A stretch of 64,000 nt of DNA from Symbiodinium natans (lineage: Eukaryota; Sar; Dinophyceae; Suessiales; Symbiodiniaceae), in the NCBI GenBank assembly GCA_905221605.1, contig CAJNDS010000077.1, positions 173,278 to 237,277 on the forward strand. Direction: 5' to 3'. Position 1 is the stretch's first letter, and each line of letters opens with the position of its first letter. The translations under genes were made by a program, and so were the position numbers. Below are positions 1 through 11,900 of this stretch, piece after piece. The notes below the pieces were generated by a model. The model was given only the letters and a program-made list of their open reading frames with translations, was not told where the DNA came from and ran no database searches.

Positions 1-229
1 GCCTCTCGCGGCATACGAGCCACTGCCCGCCTACAGAGCATATTCCGGGATCGCAAAGTTAGGCGAGTCTGCAGACCACCAGTCCTTCCAGTCCCCACCC
101 GTCCCTTCCAGCTTTCATGGTTTGGCAAACCGTTATCAGAACTCACGCTTGCTCGCTTGCATCCCGAGCCATGGACTTCCAAACGCGTGCTGCGCTGGGT
201 GCCTGCACGCAACGAGGCGGGGAGCACTG

Positions 230-960
230 CGGTTTACATACAGGGTTAGGGTTGGGTTCTAAACTCCAAATCCCAAAGCCGAAAGCCCAAACCGTAAACA
301 TTCCGCACCCCCCCCCTCCCCTTCCCTCCAAACCCCAATGCAAACACGCCCGCATGCACCAGGCTCTCCCCCAGTACCTTCTGCCACGGTTCCCATCCTA
401 AACCCTAAGCCCTAGACCTTAAGCCTTAAACCCAAAACCGCATTCAGTGCTTGTGAGGGTTCGGGGTTCGCCAAGTCAGGGCATGCTGAGGCCTCAGGAA
501 GCCCTATACCCAAACCCTAAGCCCTACACCCAAAACCCTAAACCTTAAACCCGAAACCCTAAGTTCCTGAACTGTTTAAAGCCAAACTCCTGCTGGGCTT
601 GGGGAGTTCCCCTAAACACCAGCATTTAGGCCGGTGCGTGGGACGACCGGCGTGGACTGGCTCATCGGCCATGAGGCAGGGCACGGGACGGGCCAAGAGT
701 ACTGAGGCTGGGAAGCTTGAAGCAGCACATCCACAAAAGCCTTAAACCCTAAATCCTAAACCCCTTGAACTCTAAACCCGAAACCCTAAGCTTTTCCACA
801 TCGTCCTGTAAAGGAGACATTGGAAGATCCCCGGAGAAACATGAATAAACGATTTTGTGGGCGTTTCGAGGGGTTCCTCTTCTATAGCTTTGAAGAACTT
901 CAAGTTACAGAGGCTTGGGAGTGTAAGGTGTTATATAGGGTTTAGGGTTCTGTTGCCCAT
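230..960. repeat. Telomere-motif-rich spacer; dispersed block, copy 1
   Basis: Degenerate CCCTAAA/TTTAGGG motifs recur through this stretch. The part from about 577 to 960 is a dispersed block with a second copy at 21973-22390. The two copies share a GC-rich left part, but the segment 790-945 is inverted in the other copy. No coding exon was recognised; the first 230 bases hold nothing I can name. Confidence 0.75.
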
Positions 961-1090
961 TGAATCTTTCGAGTGTTGAATGGCTTGGGCTTGAAGAGGA
1001 TGTGGCCGCCGTCCAGAGCCTCACCATCAGCGCAGTGAAGACGATCGAACTCCAGGAGCGCCAGGCCTTGATGGTTTAGGGCAGTCGTCC

Positions 1091-1295
1091 CAGGAATGTC
1101 GGCCCAAACGCTGCCAGTGCGCCTGTTCCGGGCGGTCTCTGGGGCGTTTCGGGTCGGCATTTCTGAAAATATAAATCTCCCAGGTTCTCAACGTTCGGGC
1201 CGCAACAGGAACGTCGGCCCAAACGCTTCCAGTGCGCCTGTTCCGGGCGGTCTCTGGGGCGTTTCGGGTCGGCATTTCTGAAAATTTAAATCTCC
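1091..1295. repeat. Tandem direct duplication, 118-bp spacing
   Basis: About 87 bases starting AGGAATGTCGGCCCAAACGC... at 1091 recur almost unchanged from 1209 to 1295. Both copies end at the same AT-rich CTGAAAAT(A/T)TAAATCTC stretch. Confidence 0.85.
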
Positions 1296-1440
1296 TCAAG
1301 TCCTCAACCATGGCCGTTGTCACTTCGAAACGTATATCTTTAAGTGGATGCTGTTGTTGTGTAGTGTCTGTGGCCGTATGAGCCGCGTGAGAGCCTGTTG
1401 AGCCGCCGCGCAAGATTTGAAGAGATAGGCAGAAAACAGC

Positions 1441-1580
1441 TGCGAGCAAATAGCTGCAGTCCCAAACCTCGTATCTTCAGGAGCTCCCTCCGGGACTCCA
1501 AGAGACAGCCAGACTCTGATTGCGAGCAAATTCCTGCGCTCGCAAATCTCGTATTCTCAGGATCTCCCTCTGGGACTCCA
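1441..1580. repeat. Two-copy direct repeat, 80-bp period
   Basis: TGCGAGCAAAT begins at 1441 and again at 1521. Each ~60-base copy ends in GGGACTCCA after a CTCCCTC motif. Coding is unlikely. Confidence 0.7.
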
Positions 1581-1721
1581 ACGACTCTGAACGATGCAGT
1601 TGTGGTGTAGTGCGTGGTAGAACGTCGTTATTAAAGCCCCTTCCGCCGCCCCCTCCCACGCCAAGAATCAGGTCAGTGAAACGTAAAAAACGAAGAAACA
1701 CAAAAACAAAATAAACGTGAA

Positions 1722-4480
1722 AATGAAGTTTGACACATGTGGCGCAGGGATTGTTTGGGGTTTTGCTGCGTATTGAATATTCAACAATGTTCACACACAC
1801 ATAGAAAATATGCAAAACACTGAGCAAACACATGCCAAAACAGGAAAACAGTAGTACAAAGGCCAAACTCAAGTTTGACACATATGGTGTAGGGATTTGT
1901 TGGGTTTTTATTTTTATGAAGTATTTAAACATATTCATACATATAACAACCTCATACAGAACACTGAGCAAAAACAAACAAAAAGATACAAGCAACAAAA
2001 CACGCGCAAAAGTCAAGTTTGACGCGTCAGGTGTAGGGATTCAATAATCATCAGAGTAGGTTCGACAAAGCCACATCAATAAAGATCTGGCAAGCCCCCA
2101 AGCATGGTATGCGCGAGGTTTTCGAGGGTTGACAACACCAGGGTCCTATAGAGCCCCCAACCAGGGTGCGTATACAGACGGGCAGCTCTTCTCAACGCTT
2201 TAAGAGATACAGACGGGCACCTTTTCTCAAAAATGTAAGACATACAGACGGCCACCTCTTCTCCAACGTTGAGAGATGCAGGGGGGCGCTGCTTCTCTAC
2301 ACTTTAAGAGATGCAGACGGGCACCTCTTCTCAAAAATGTAAGAGACACAGACGGCCGCCTGTTCTCCAACTTTAAGAGATACAGACGGGCACCTCTTCT
2401 CTGCACTTCGACGGGCGTCAGCTCCGAACAGTTTAGGGCTTGGGCCACTTCTTTTGAACACTTTAAGAGATACAGACGGGCACCTCTTCTCAAAAATGTA
2501 AGAGATACAGACGGCTACCTCTTTTCCAACTCTAAGAGATGCAGACAGGTGCCTCTTCTCAACACTTTAAGAGACACATACGGGCACCTCTTGTCAACAG
2601 TTTTGGGTTTGGGGCACTGCACTTTAAAGGGCTTGGGCCACTTTTTTTGAACACTTTAAGAGATACAGACGGGCACCTCTTCTCAAAAATGTAAGAGATA
2701 CAGACGGCTACTTCTTTTCCAACTCTAAGAGATGCAGACAGGTGCCTCTTCTCAACACTTTAAGAGATACATACGGGCACCTCTTGTCAACAGTTTAGGG
2801 TTTGGGGCACTGCACTTTAATCAAGAGATACAGTTTGACACGCATGGTGTAGGGATTTGTTGGGTTTTTATTTGTAATAAGCATTAGAACATATTCACAC
2901 ATATAACAAAATCATTCAGAACACTGAGCAGGGGGACTTTGCGTGCCCCGACAACGACAGGGTCCTATAGAGAAGCCCCCAACCACGGTGCCTATACAGA
3001 CGGGCACCTCTTCTCAACACTTGCAAAGATACAGACGGGCACCTTTTCTCAAAAATGTAAGAGATACAGGCGGCCGCCTCTTCTCCAACGTTAAGAGATG
3101 CAGGCGGGCACTTCTTCTCAACACTTTAAGAGATACAGACGGGCATCTCTTGTCGAAAATGCAAGAGACACAGACGGGCACTTCTTCTCCAACTTTTTAA
3201 GAGATACAGACGGGCACCTTGTCTCTGCACTTTAAGAAATACTGACGGGCACCTTTTGTCAACAGTTTAGGGTTTGGGGCACTTGTTCTGAACACTTCAA
3301 GAGATACAGACGGGCACGTCTTCTCAAAAATGTAAAAGACGCAGACGGCCAGCTCTTCTCCGACTTGAAGAGATACAGACGGGCACCTCTTCTCAGCATT
3401 TCAAGAGATACAGACGGGCAGCCTTTGTCAACAGTTTAGGGTTTGGGGCATTTCTTCTCAACACTTTAATACACAGATACGGACGGGCAGCTCTTCTTAA
3501 GAGTTTAGGGTCTGGGGCACTTTTCTCAACACTCTAAGAGATGGGCTCTTCTTCTGAAAAATGCATGAGATGCAGACGGTCACCTCTTCTCCAAGAGTAA
3601 GAGATACAGACGGGCAAATCTTCTGTGTACAAAAACAAAATATACGCAAAAATTAAGTTTGACAGATGTTGTGCAGGGATTGTTTTGGGGTTTTGCTGTG
3701 TATTGAATATGCAACAATGCTCACACACATAATAGAAAATATGCAAAACACTGAGCAAACACAAACCAAAACAGGAAAACAGCAGTACAAAGACCAAAAT
3801 CAAATTTGACACATATGTTGCAGGGTTTTGTTGGATTTATATTTGTAATCAGTATGAAAACATAGTCATACAAACAATAAAAGCATATAGAACACTGAGC
3901 AAAAACAAGCAAAAACGACAAACACAACAAAACACGCACAAAAGTCAAGTTCGACGCATTTGGTGTAGGGATTCAATAATCATCTGAGTAGGTTCAAGAA
4001 ATCCATATAAATAAAGATCAGAAAGGACTGGATTTATAAGTAAGAGGTGGTCAGAAATCCGCCTGAGTGGATTTGTGATTTTTTTCCCTCTGAGGTTTCC
4101 CCATGCATACCTTTAACGCGAAGCCCCGAATTTTCAATCAGAGCTGACCGCTTCGCCCCCGGCCCTCCAAAAATCAGAGGGCCTGCCGAAGGCATCTCTA
4201 GTTTGGAGCCGGAAATGAGGGCTGGGGGACCCGACCAAACCTCTGGTTGCGCTGTAAGGGGGAAATGGAAGCATTTGGGGCCTTTTTTTTATATATATGT
4301 CTTCATAGACAAAGCGAGACAAAAACAGAAGAACTAAAACATGAAATATGGCAGCAAAATAGACGTCAACATCAAGTTTCTTCTCTGCACAAAAACAAAA
4401 TAGACGTCAAAATTAAGTTTGACACATGTGGTGCAGGGGTTGTTTTTGGGTTTTACTGTGTATTGAATATTCTTCATGTC
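1722..4480. repeat. Dispersed AT-rich repeat family around AAGTTTGACACAT
   Basis: A repeat containing AAGTTTGACACATRTGGTG, then a GGGATT(T/G)GTT block, GTATTGAATATTC and CAAAACACTGAGCAAACA, occurs at about 1722-2050, 2827-2935, 3634-3990 and 4377-4480. Copies diverge moderately and share the + orientation. The 2165-3630 minisatellite lies among them. This may be a decayed non-autonomous mobile element, but I found no terminal repeats or target-site duplication that would prove it. Confidence 0.65.
2165..3640. repeat. Minisatellite, ~28-40 bp units (AGAGATACAGACGGGCACCT core)
   Basis: More than two dozen variants of the core AGAGATACAGACGGGCACCT followed by CTTCTCAA and a short tail fill this stretch. 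It is interrupted by GTTTAGGGTTTGGGGCACT motifs and by one copy of the dispersed AAGTTTGACACAT repeat. Open frames across it are repeat artefacts. Confidence 0.9.
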
Positions 4481-5069
4481 AGAACATAATGTTGAACGGG
4501 GTCTTGGCCATGGCTGAAGTCTCGATTCCAGGCGGCTGTGTAGCATTATATAGCCGGCAGCACATGCCCAGAAGGGCTGACACGGCTGCTCGGTCTTCTT
4601 CATGTAGGCCCGGAGCTCAGGAGGATGAGGTGTCTTCAGGTTCTGTCGTAGTCGTGGGATGAGTGCTTCGGCCGGAATTGGGGTGTCCTGACATTTTCAA
4701 GCAGCTGCACGTACATCAAGCTAGCCAGTGTTTGCAGTCAAGGGAGTATAGTGCGCCCTGGGGTCGTGTGCAAGCTGTCGATCCCTTGTACTCTCGAGGG
4801 GCGGGGTTTCCTTGGCATTTTCGAACATCCTCAGCCCCAAGCCCCAGCGCGGCATAGTTTGGGTTCGGGCTCAAGTGCTTCGTGTGTCGGGGTGTTGAGG
4901 CCCCAGTTTTTTTTTTGAGGTTTGGGGGCTTGCGGGGCTTTCTCTAAAGGCTGACGGCCCGAAGCGTCGTGTGTCATTGAAGGACTTTTGCCCCGAAGGC
5001 CTCCCACTAAATCCTAAACCCAAAACCCTAAATCCTAAATTCCAAACGTGATTCGCGACTGAAGCCGAG

Positions 5070-5402
5070 GAGCAGAACCTCCAGAGGGCGGAGCTCGCTG
5101 GGCAGCTGGCCGCACGTGCCCAACCGACAAAGCTTGCACCTCTTGGCAGCACAGGTGTTTAGGGTGCAGGGTTTAGGGTTTAGGGTTTTCTTATGGCCTT
5201 GCAGTTTCGGGCCTGGGGATTCGGGGCCCTCGTGGGGTAGAGGTTCCGGGATACAGGCCCCACCGACCTCACAAAGGGCGCGGTTACTGAGCTACCCAGG
5301 TTTCAGGACGTCCCGACGTTGAAGGTGTGGGACTACGACGACCTGTTCTGCATGATCAATGGATATTACAACATGTCGCGCGAGGAGGCCGTCGACGACT
5401 GA
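5070..5402 (+). CDS. 3' exons of an unrecognised gene
   Basis: Two exons join in frame. Exon 5070-5154 encodes a Gln/Glu/Ala-rich helix (EQNLQRAELAGQLAARAQ) and ends ACA G|GTGTTT. Exon 5257-5402 follows an ATACAG|GCCCC acceptor and ends with TGA at 5400-5402; its product includes PTDLTKGAVTELPRF and the C-terminus FCMINGYYNMSREEAVDD. The 102-nt intron is made largely of TTTAGGG-like sequence. The first acceptor (GCCGAG|GAG, phase 0) means more exons lie upstream; I did not find them. Function is unknown. Frame continuity over two splice junctions and biased residue use support real coding. Confidence 0.55.
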
Positions 5403-5842
5403 GAGGCATTATTCACATGTCTGAACACTCCTGTTCCGTGGTAGCCCAGTGGTGCCATTTGTTTTTTGGGTTCTGGGTTCCCGTAGAGAGTCACCAACCC
5501 AAGAAGGGGTGCCCTTCTTTCCAAGATGCAAGTATGCATAGGGTTTTTTAGGCCAGGAAGGTTCCATATCAAAGGAGTTGGTGCCAGACTACAACCATGT
5601 TTTTCTCGCTTACCTCGTCGAAGAGTTCCCTGCGCATGCACGCCATGTCACAAAGCTTCTCATGAGCGATCGCCTGGTGGAGTACCTGAACCACTTTGTT
5701 TCTTGGCTGCCGAGCAGGTCGCCTTTAAACGCGGGTGCCATGAGCCCCTGAAATCCAAAGCTTAGGCTTTGCTTCTCCACCGAAGATATCTTCAAGCTTC
5801 ATCCCAAAAACCCAAAAGCAAGGATTTGATGTCTTTCGCACC

Positions 5843-6689
5843 GAAGATGCCATGCGATGTCGGATGGACAACGACCATGGAGGCGCTTGGTTTAATTACT
5901 TTTATAAAATAGGGCTTTAGGGTTTTGGTTTAGGGTGGATACACCAGAGCCTAAACCCTGTATTGTATTTCAGGTAGGTTAGGATGGCCGTCAAAACGCT
6001 AGGCCTCTGACAATCGAAACCGAAACCCTACGCCCCAAACCTTACACCCTGAACCCGAAATCATGCTCAAAGCTGCTCGGACCCGTTGCCTTACCCTGCC
6101 TTTGAGTGCAGCCCTGATGAGACTGAAGATGCCATGCGATGTCGGATGGACAACGACCATGGAGGCGCTTGGTTTAATTACTTTTATAAAATAGGGCTTT
6201 AGGGTTTTGGTTTAGGGTGGATACACCAGAGCCTAAACCCTGTATTGTATTTCAGGTAGGTTAGGATGGCCGTCAAAACGCTAGGCCTCTGACAATCGAA
6301 ACCGAAACCCTACGCCCCAAACCTTACACCCTGAACCCGAAATCATGCTCAAAGCTGCTCGGACCCGTTGCCTTACCCTGCCTTTGAGTGCAGCCCTGAT
6401 GAGACTGAAGATGCCATGCGATGTCGGATGGACAACGACCATGGAGGCGCTTGGTTTAATTACTTTTATAAAATAGGGCTTTAGGGTTTTGGTTTAGGGT
6501 GGATACACCAGAGCCTAAACCCTGTATTGTATTCCAGGTAGGTTAGGATGGCCGTCAAAACGCTAGGCCTCTGACAATCGAAACCGAAACTCTACGCCCC
6601 AAACCTTACACCCTGAACCCGAAATCATGCTCAAAGCTGATCGGACCCGTTGCCTTACCTTGCCTTTGAGTGCAGCCCTGATGAGGGTT
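5843..6689. repeat. Tandem triplication, exact 282-bp period
   Basis: GATGCCATGCGATGTCGG occurs at 5846, 6128 and 6410, exactly 282 bases apart. The three units differ by only a few substitutions (for example ATTTCAGG/ATTCCAGG and CTGCTCGG/CTGATCGG). Each unit contains GGGCTTTAGGGTTTTGG and inverted CCCTAAA-like motifs. Near identity implies recent duplication. No coding exon seen. Confidence 0.95.
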
Positions 6690-7178
6690 TGGGGACTTTA
6701 GGGCCTGGTTGTCGAGGAAGCCCTAAACCCTCAACCTTACACCTTGAACCCTAAACCATAATTAATCCTCAAACCCTAAACCCTACACCCTACATTTTCT
6801 TCCCCCTCTGTTGCATTGAAGCGAAACTAATAGGGAAGGCCGAGGTCGGCAACCCGACCATGTTTAAAAAATGTTCTGGGTAAAAAAAGGAAATGTATAC
6901 AAAAAACAGTTGTGTTCATCTCCAAAGCAACAGCAGCCCTCTTTTCAGGAAGGGGATGCCCAGAGAGAGGCTGAAGAGAGGCCAACAGGATCCACTCCGG
7001 ACAAAGTGGCTTATCTTTACATTGGCCAATGCCAGTTGTTTCGACGCAGCCGCATGAAGCTGGATTGAAAAAGATTATGCATTGGACCAGCGTCGCTTGC
7101 GGCGCATGCAGCCGGATGCCGCCTAGTGCGCGCCAGAACTGAGATGGAAGGAGCGTTTGTTCATCGGTTCAAGGAGAG

Positions 7179-7665
7179 GTGTCAGATGACGGGGAGACAG
7201 ATTCCACAACAACTGCCGTGTCGGATGGGCCCTCTGCGCCGGCAACGCCTGCCACACGTGCCGCACCTGCAATGCCAGCCGCGCAGGCCGTCTCGGCTGT
7301 CGTTGCTCAGAGCGCCGAGGAGAAACGACACACCTCCTGCCACCCAGGACTTGACGGTGGAGTCGACGGACCCACCCATCATGCCAGCAGATCAGCACAG
7401 GTATGGCCAGCCGCTGGGCCCCTTCAGCGGGACCCGTGAGCATGGCGAGGACGAAGCTCAACTTTGTATCAGATGGTGTGCATTGTGACCTGTGTGTTTT
7501 ACTCGACAATGCATCGAGCTCAGATGCGCGTAAAATATGCGTTGAGTGCGACGAGAGGCCAAGTTCTGTAGTCCGTGCGGCCACCGCTGCGACATCGCAG
7601 CCGATGTGGAGGTCATCAGTTCTAGAAATGATGGCGAGGAGGCCGACAAGAGAGGACGGTTCTAG
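7179..7665 (+). pseudogene. Broken B-box-like zinc-finger gene fragment
   Basis: After GAGAG|GTGTCAGATG at 7179 an open stretch encodes a Ser/Thr/Ala-rich linker up to a possible CACAG|GTATGG donor at 7400. Downstream, another frame encodes CDLCVLLDNASSSDARKI followed by CVEC, and a third frame continues with KFCSPCGHRCD to a TAG at 7663. The Cys/His spacing resembles a B-box zinc finger, but keeping it whole needs a frame change near 7550. That break, and the lack of a clear start, suggest decay. An intron ending GAGAG|GCC at the break is the alternative, but it would remove half the finger. Confidence 0.35.
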
Positions 7666-8059
7666 GGAGCATGTCCGCGAGGGAGTCATCGGCTCGCAGT
7701 GCTGGGCAACGAGCGCGGCATGCTGAGTGCCTTTGGGGTGCCTGGGTGTGCGCGCGACGCATGCCTCCGGACCCAAGGCCACGGATGCCAACTAGGAGGT
7801 GAGTGCCACGTGAGACGGCCGTAGTTGCTTGTTTCAGTAGGAAGGATTTATTTCATCTTGTAAAAAACATTTTTTGAAAAAATGAGAACGTGTGCCAAAT
7901 TTGGATGAGGCCATAAGAATTATTGTCTAGAATACATTGCGATGCGCAAAATGTGGGAATAAATTGACAATATTGTGGAGCACGTCCGGTGGTTGCTTTA
8001 CACATGACGGCGAGGATTTATTTCATTTTGGAGAAAACATTTTGAAAAAGCGATAACAT

Positions 8060-8300
8060 TAAGTTCTAGGATGATATCGTCGAGGGAGGGGGGGGGGGTG
8101 TCGATGAGGACCATGCCAATCGTGCGCTGACACAGATGACGACTTGCCATCGTGAGTTCGTTAGCCATGCACATGAGGCGGAAGGCGTGTGTCCGTATGG
8201 CAACGTAAGTCTTGCCGAGCATTCCTGGATAGCTTTTGGCCTTGTGAGTGGTACAGTTGGAAAGTGAGAGTGACATATGAAAAAACGTGGAAATACGCGG
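8060..8300 (-). pseudogene. Decayed fragment of an SF1 helicase gene
   Basis: On the minus strand one frame reads TLTFQLYHSQGQ, and after a frame change another reads MLGKTYVAIRTHAFRL then IGMVLID. These align with TFQLYHQDGQG, MLGETCVAVGTHAFWL and GVVLVDEAD in the intact helicase at 12431-16738. The Walker B acidic residues are lost: the segment after VLID reads TPPP where the intact gene has EADM. Only about 80 residues are recognisable and there is at least one frameshift, so this is a dead paralogue in inverted orientation. An (ATC)n tract at 8490-8508 lies nearby. Confidence 0.75.
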
Positions 8301-8984
8301 ACAATATTGCGGTACATGTCCGGTGGTTTCTGAGGCGTTTCTTTTTAACAGCAGCGAAGAAGCTCACAAGGAGCAATGCAATCCCAAGGTAGGGACGGAT
8401 TTTATGAAGATTATGGAAAATTTGTAAAAAAAATATGAAAGGAACATCTGACCAGAATAACGGTAAACTGGCACGCTCTGTATGAATGGTCATCATCATC
8501 ATCATCATCAGTGGAAATGTGGACTACAGCGGGCACTGTCGTCAACACCAGTCATAGGATCTGGTCTGATTTTGAGCAACGAGTTTTGAACCAGCAGGAC
8601 GCTTCGTACCCTGGCTTTCACCTGATGGGTGCGGACATACAGTTCCACCGTGTCAGTGTTCACGAGGCAGTCGTCCCACCGAAGATGGGGGCCCGCCAGA
8701 AAGGAGTCAGCCTGAAACTAGGAGGCGACGATCAAGGGACATTAGATTAAAAGCAAAGTGGCACCGTTTGTGGTCTGGGATTCTTCTGTCTTGAAGAGTG
8801 TTTGGGGCACGCAGGGGGCAGGGGGAGAAGGGGGGTCTCCGTTTTTAAAAAATGTCAAAAAAGGTGACCGTGGTCCGGTGGCCGGGGCCGCAGCTGGGAT
8901 GGGGAAGGTTGGGAGCGATTATACGTTTCCAAACTTTGATCAGGTCTCGATAAAATTTTGAAAAATGTGCAAACGTGATAATTG

Positions 8985-11900
8985 AAGATGCTCTCTGCCC
9001 CTTCCAAAATCTATTCGTCGTTTTGGCCCCCAGCACAATGCCGCCTGTTCTGGTATGGCAGTATAGGATGACCCAGAAATGCAAGTAGCCAGACATCCCC
9101 CAAACCCGAAACCCTAAGCCCTAAACCCGAAGGCCTAAACCCGAAATCTTAAACCCAAACCCCTAAACCCGCCAATTCCCCTGAAGATTTTGGGGTTGGG
9201 CAGTTCGATTTGCTAAGGCCATGCTATGGTTGGCCCTTTACCCGAAGTCCTAAACCTGACACCCGAAACCCCAAAACCCTAACCAGCTGTTTTGTTGCTG
9301 CTGATTTGCCTCGCAAGGTATAGCCTGGAGCAACTCTGCAGCGCGCTACAGATGTTTGCCAGCGGTTGCGTCGAAAGCCAGCAAGTCTGCTTCTTCATGT
9401 GACTTTCACCGCCGCTTTCCACGTTTCCGATTGCAGCTCGCCGCAAACTACGAGCTGCAGTTTTTCTGAGACGAGGAGAAGCTGACCTCTTTCCAGATCC
9501 AGCCGCTGGGCTTCTGGCAAATCGGTGGCTTTAGTGTTCGGGGTTGTTGCCCTAAATGCCAGAACTTTACGAAACTTCTACACATCCAACATCCTGACCC
9601 CAAGTTCCTACATGTTAGTTCCTGAAAGCCCTGAACCCCTGCGGCCCTCACGCCCCCTGAGCCCGAATGTTTTGTTGTCTCTATGGGGCACTTGGACTGG
9701 CTGACGCGAAGACATTCGTCAGTAAGGGGACAGGTTCAGTGGATTGACGTCAAGAAGGTACTAGGATGGGAGAGGGCCATAAAACACGGTTCGGTCGTCT
9801 CTAGACCCGGAAGCTCGATTCCGTAGCAGAACTTCCAACACGAAAACGAAGGGCTCTTGAAAGGCTTTCGGAGTTCACAGTTCAGGGCGTAAGGTTTTTC
9901 TTTCCAAAAGCACGGAAAGGGCAGTGCCGCCGTGTCGACGCGGTCAACTCGAGCAGCGTCGCTTGCGAGGCCGGCTGTCGGCTGTCGTGTGTTGAGACTG
10001 CTGGGCTTGTGGACGATGCTGACTGATTTGAAAAACAGCCTGCACGTTTTTGGCAAGGCGCAGGGCTCCCTCCGGGACCCTGAGGCAGCAATGCAAGACC
10101 ACGGAGGACTGGAGGCCGAGGGGTTAGGGTTGCGGGTTTAAGGTTTCGGCTGTAGGGTTTAAGTTTTAAGAGGGACCCGAAGATGACGTATGACTCTTCC
10201 GAGCGTACGGAATACAGGGATGTCTGGCCAAGTGGTTGCACGGAAACTTGGTGTGCAAGGTTGTTGAGGGTAGACCCTTTGAGGGCTCCTATCATGGTAT
10301 GGAGCCTGAACGTTGCAAAAGAATCTTATCGAAAATGCCCTCTGCCCCTCCAAAATCTTTTCGTGGTTTTGGCCCCCAGCGCAATGCCGCCTGTTCTGGT
10401 CTGGTAGTATAGGATGACCCAGAAATGCAAGTAGCCAGACATCCCCCAAACCTTAAACCCTAAGCCCAAAACCCTAAGCCCTAAACCCGAAATCTTAAAT
10501 CCTAAACCCCAAACCCGCTAATTCCCCTCAAGATGTTGGGGTTGGGCAGTTCGATTTTCTGTGGTTGGCCCTTTACCCGAAGTTTTAAACCCGACAGCCC
10601 GAAGAAGCTGACGCCAGGTACGCAGACCCGGCAGATGTCATGGGTTTGTGGGTTTTAGACCCCAAGCTGAAACCCAAAACCTTGAACCTTCAGGCTTAGG
10701 GACCAAACCCCCAATTTTTTTTATGGCTTCAATTTATTTTCAAGGTCCGCGAATACCGAGCTCCTGAGCCCGAAGATTGAGTCCCGAGCTTGGACTCCCT
10801 CGATGTTGTCCTCTTGCGCGGTACGTTCCTGCACTTTTTTTTGTTTTGGCTGAAGCTCCCTCAGGGACTTTCTGTTGCCACAGTCTGTGCAAGAAGGGGA
10901 CAGGTTCAGTGGATTGATGTCAAGAAGGTTCTAGGATGGGAGAGGGCCATAAAACACGGTTCGGTCGTCTCTACACCCTGAAGCTGGATTCCATAGCAGA
11001 ACTTCCAAGACGAAAACGAAGGGCTCTTGAAAGGCTTTCGGAGTTCACAGTTCAGGGCGTAAGGTTTTGCTTTCCAAAAGTTCCGACAAGGCAGTGCTGC
11101 CGTGTCGAAGCGGTCAACTCGAGCAGCTTCGCTTGCGAGGCCGGCTGTCGGCTGTCGTGTGTTGAGACTGCTGGGCTTGTCTACGATGCTGACTGATTTG
11201 AAAAACAGCCTGCGCGTTTTTGGCAAGGCGCAGGGCTCCCTCAGGGACCCTGAGGCAGCAATGCAAGACCACGGAGGACTGGAGGCCGAGGGGTAAGGGT
11301 TGCGGGTTTAAGGTTTCGGCTGTAGGGTTTAAGTTGTAAGAGGGACCCGAAGATGACGTATGATTCTTCCGAGCGCACGGAAGACAGGGATCTCTGGGCA
11401 AGTGGTTGCACGGAAAGTTGGTGTGCAAGGTTGTTGAGGGTAGACCCTTTGAGGGCTCCTATCATGGCATGGAGCCTGAACGTGGCAAAAGAATCTTACT
11501 GAAGATGCCCTCTGCCCCTCCAAAATCTTTTCGTGGTTTTGGCCCCCAGCGCAGTGCCGCCTGTTCTGGTCTGGTAGTATAGGATGACCCAGAAATGCAA
11601 GTAGCCAGACATCCCCCAAACCTTAAACCCGAAGGCCAAAACCCTTAGCCCTAAACCCGAAATCTTAAACCCTAAACCCCAAAGCCGCTAATTACCCTGA
11701 AGATTTTGGGGTTGGCCAGTTCGATTTTCTGAGGCCATGCTATGGTTGGCCCTTTACCAGAAGTCCTGAACCCGACACCCCGAAGAAGCTGACGCCAGGT
11801 ACGAAGACCCGGCAGATGTCATGGGTTTGTGGGTTTTAGACCTCAAGCTGAAACCCAAAACCCTAAACCTTCGGGCTTAGGGCCCAAACCCCAAATTTTT

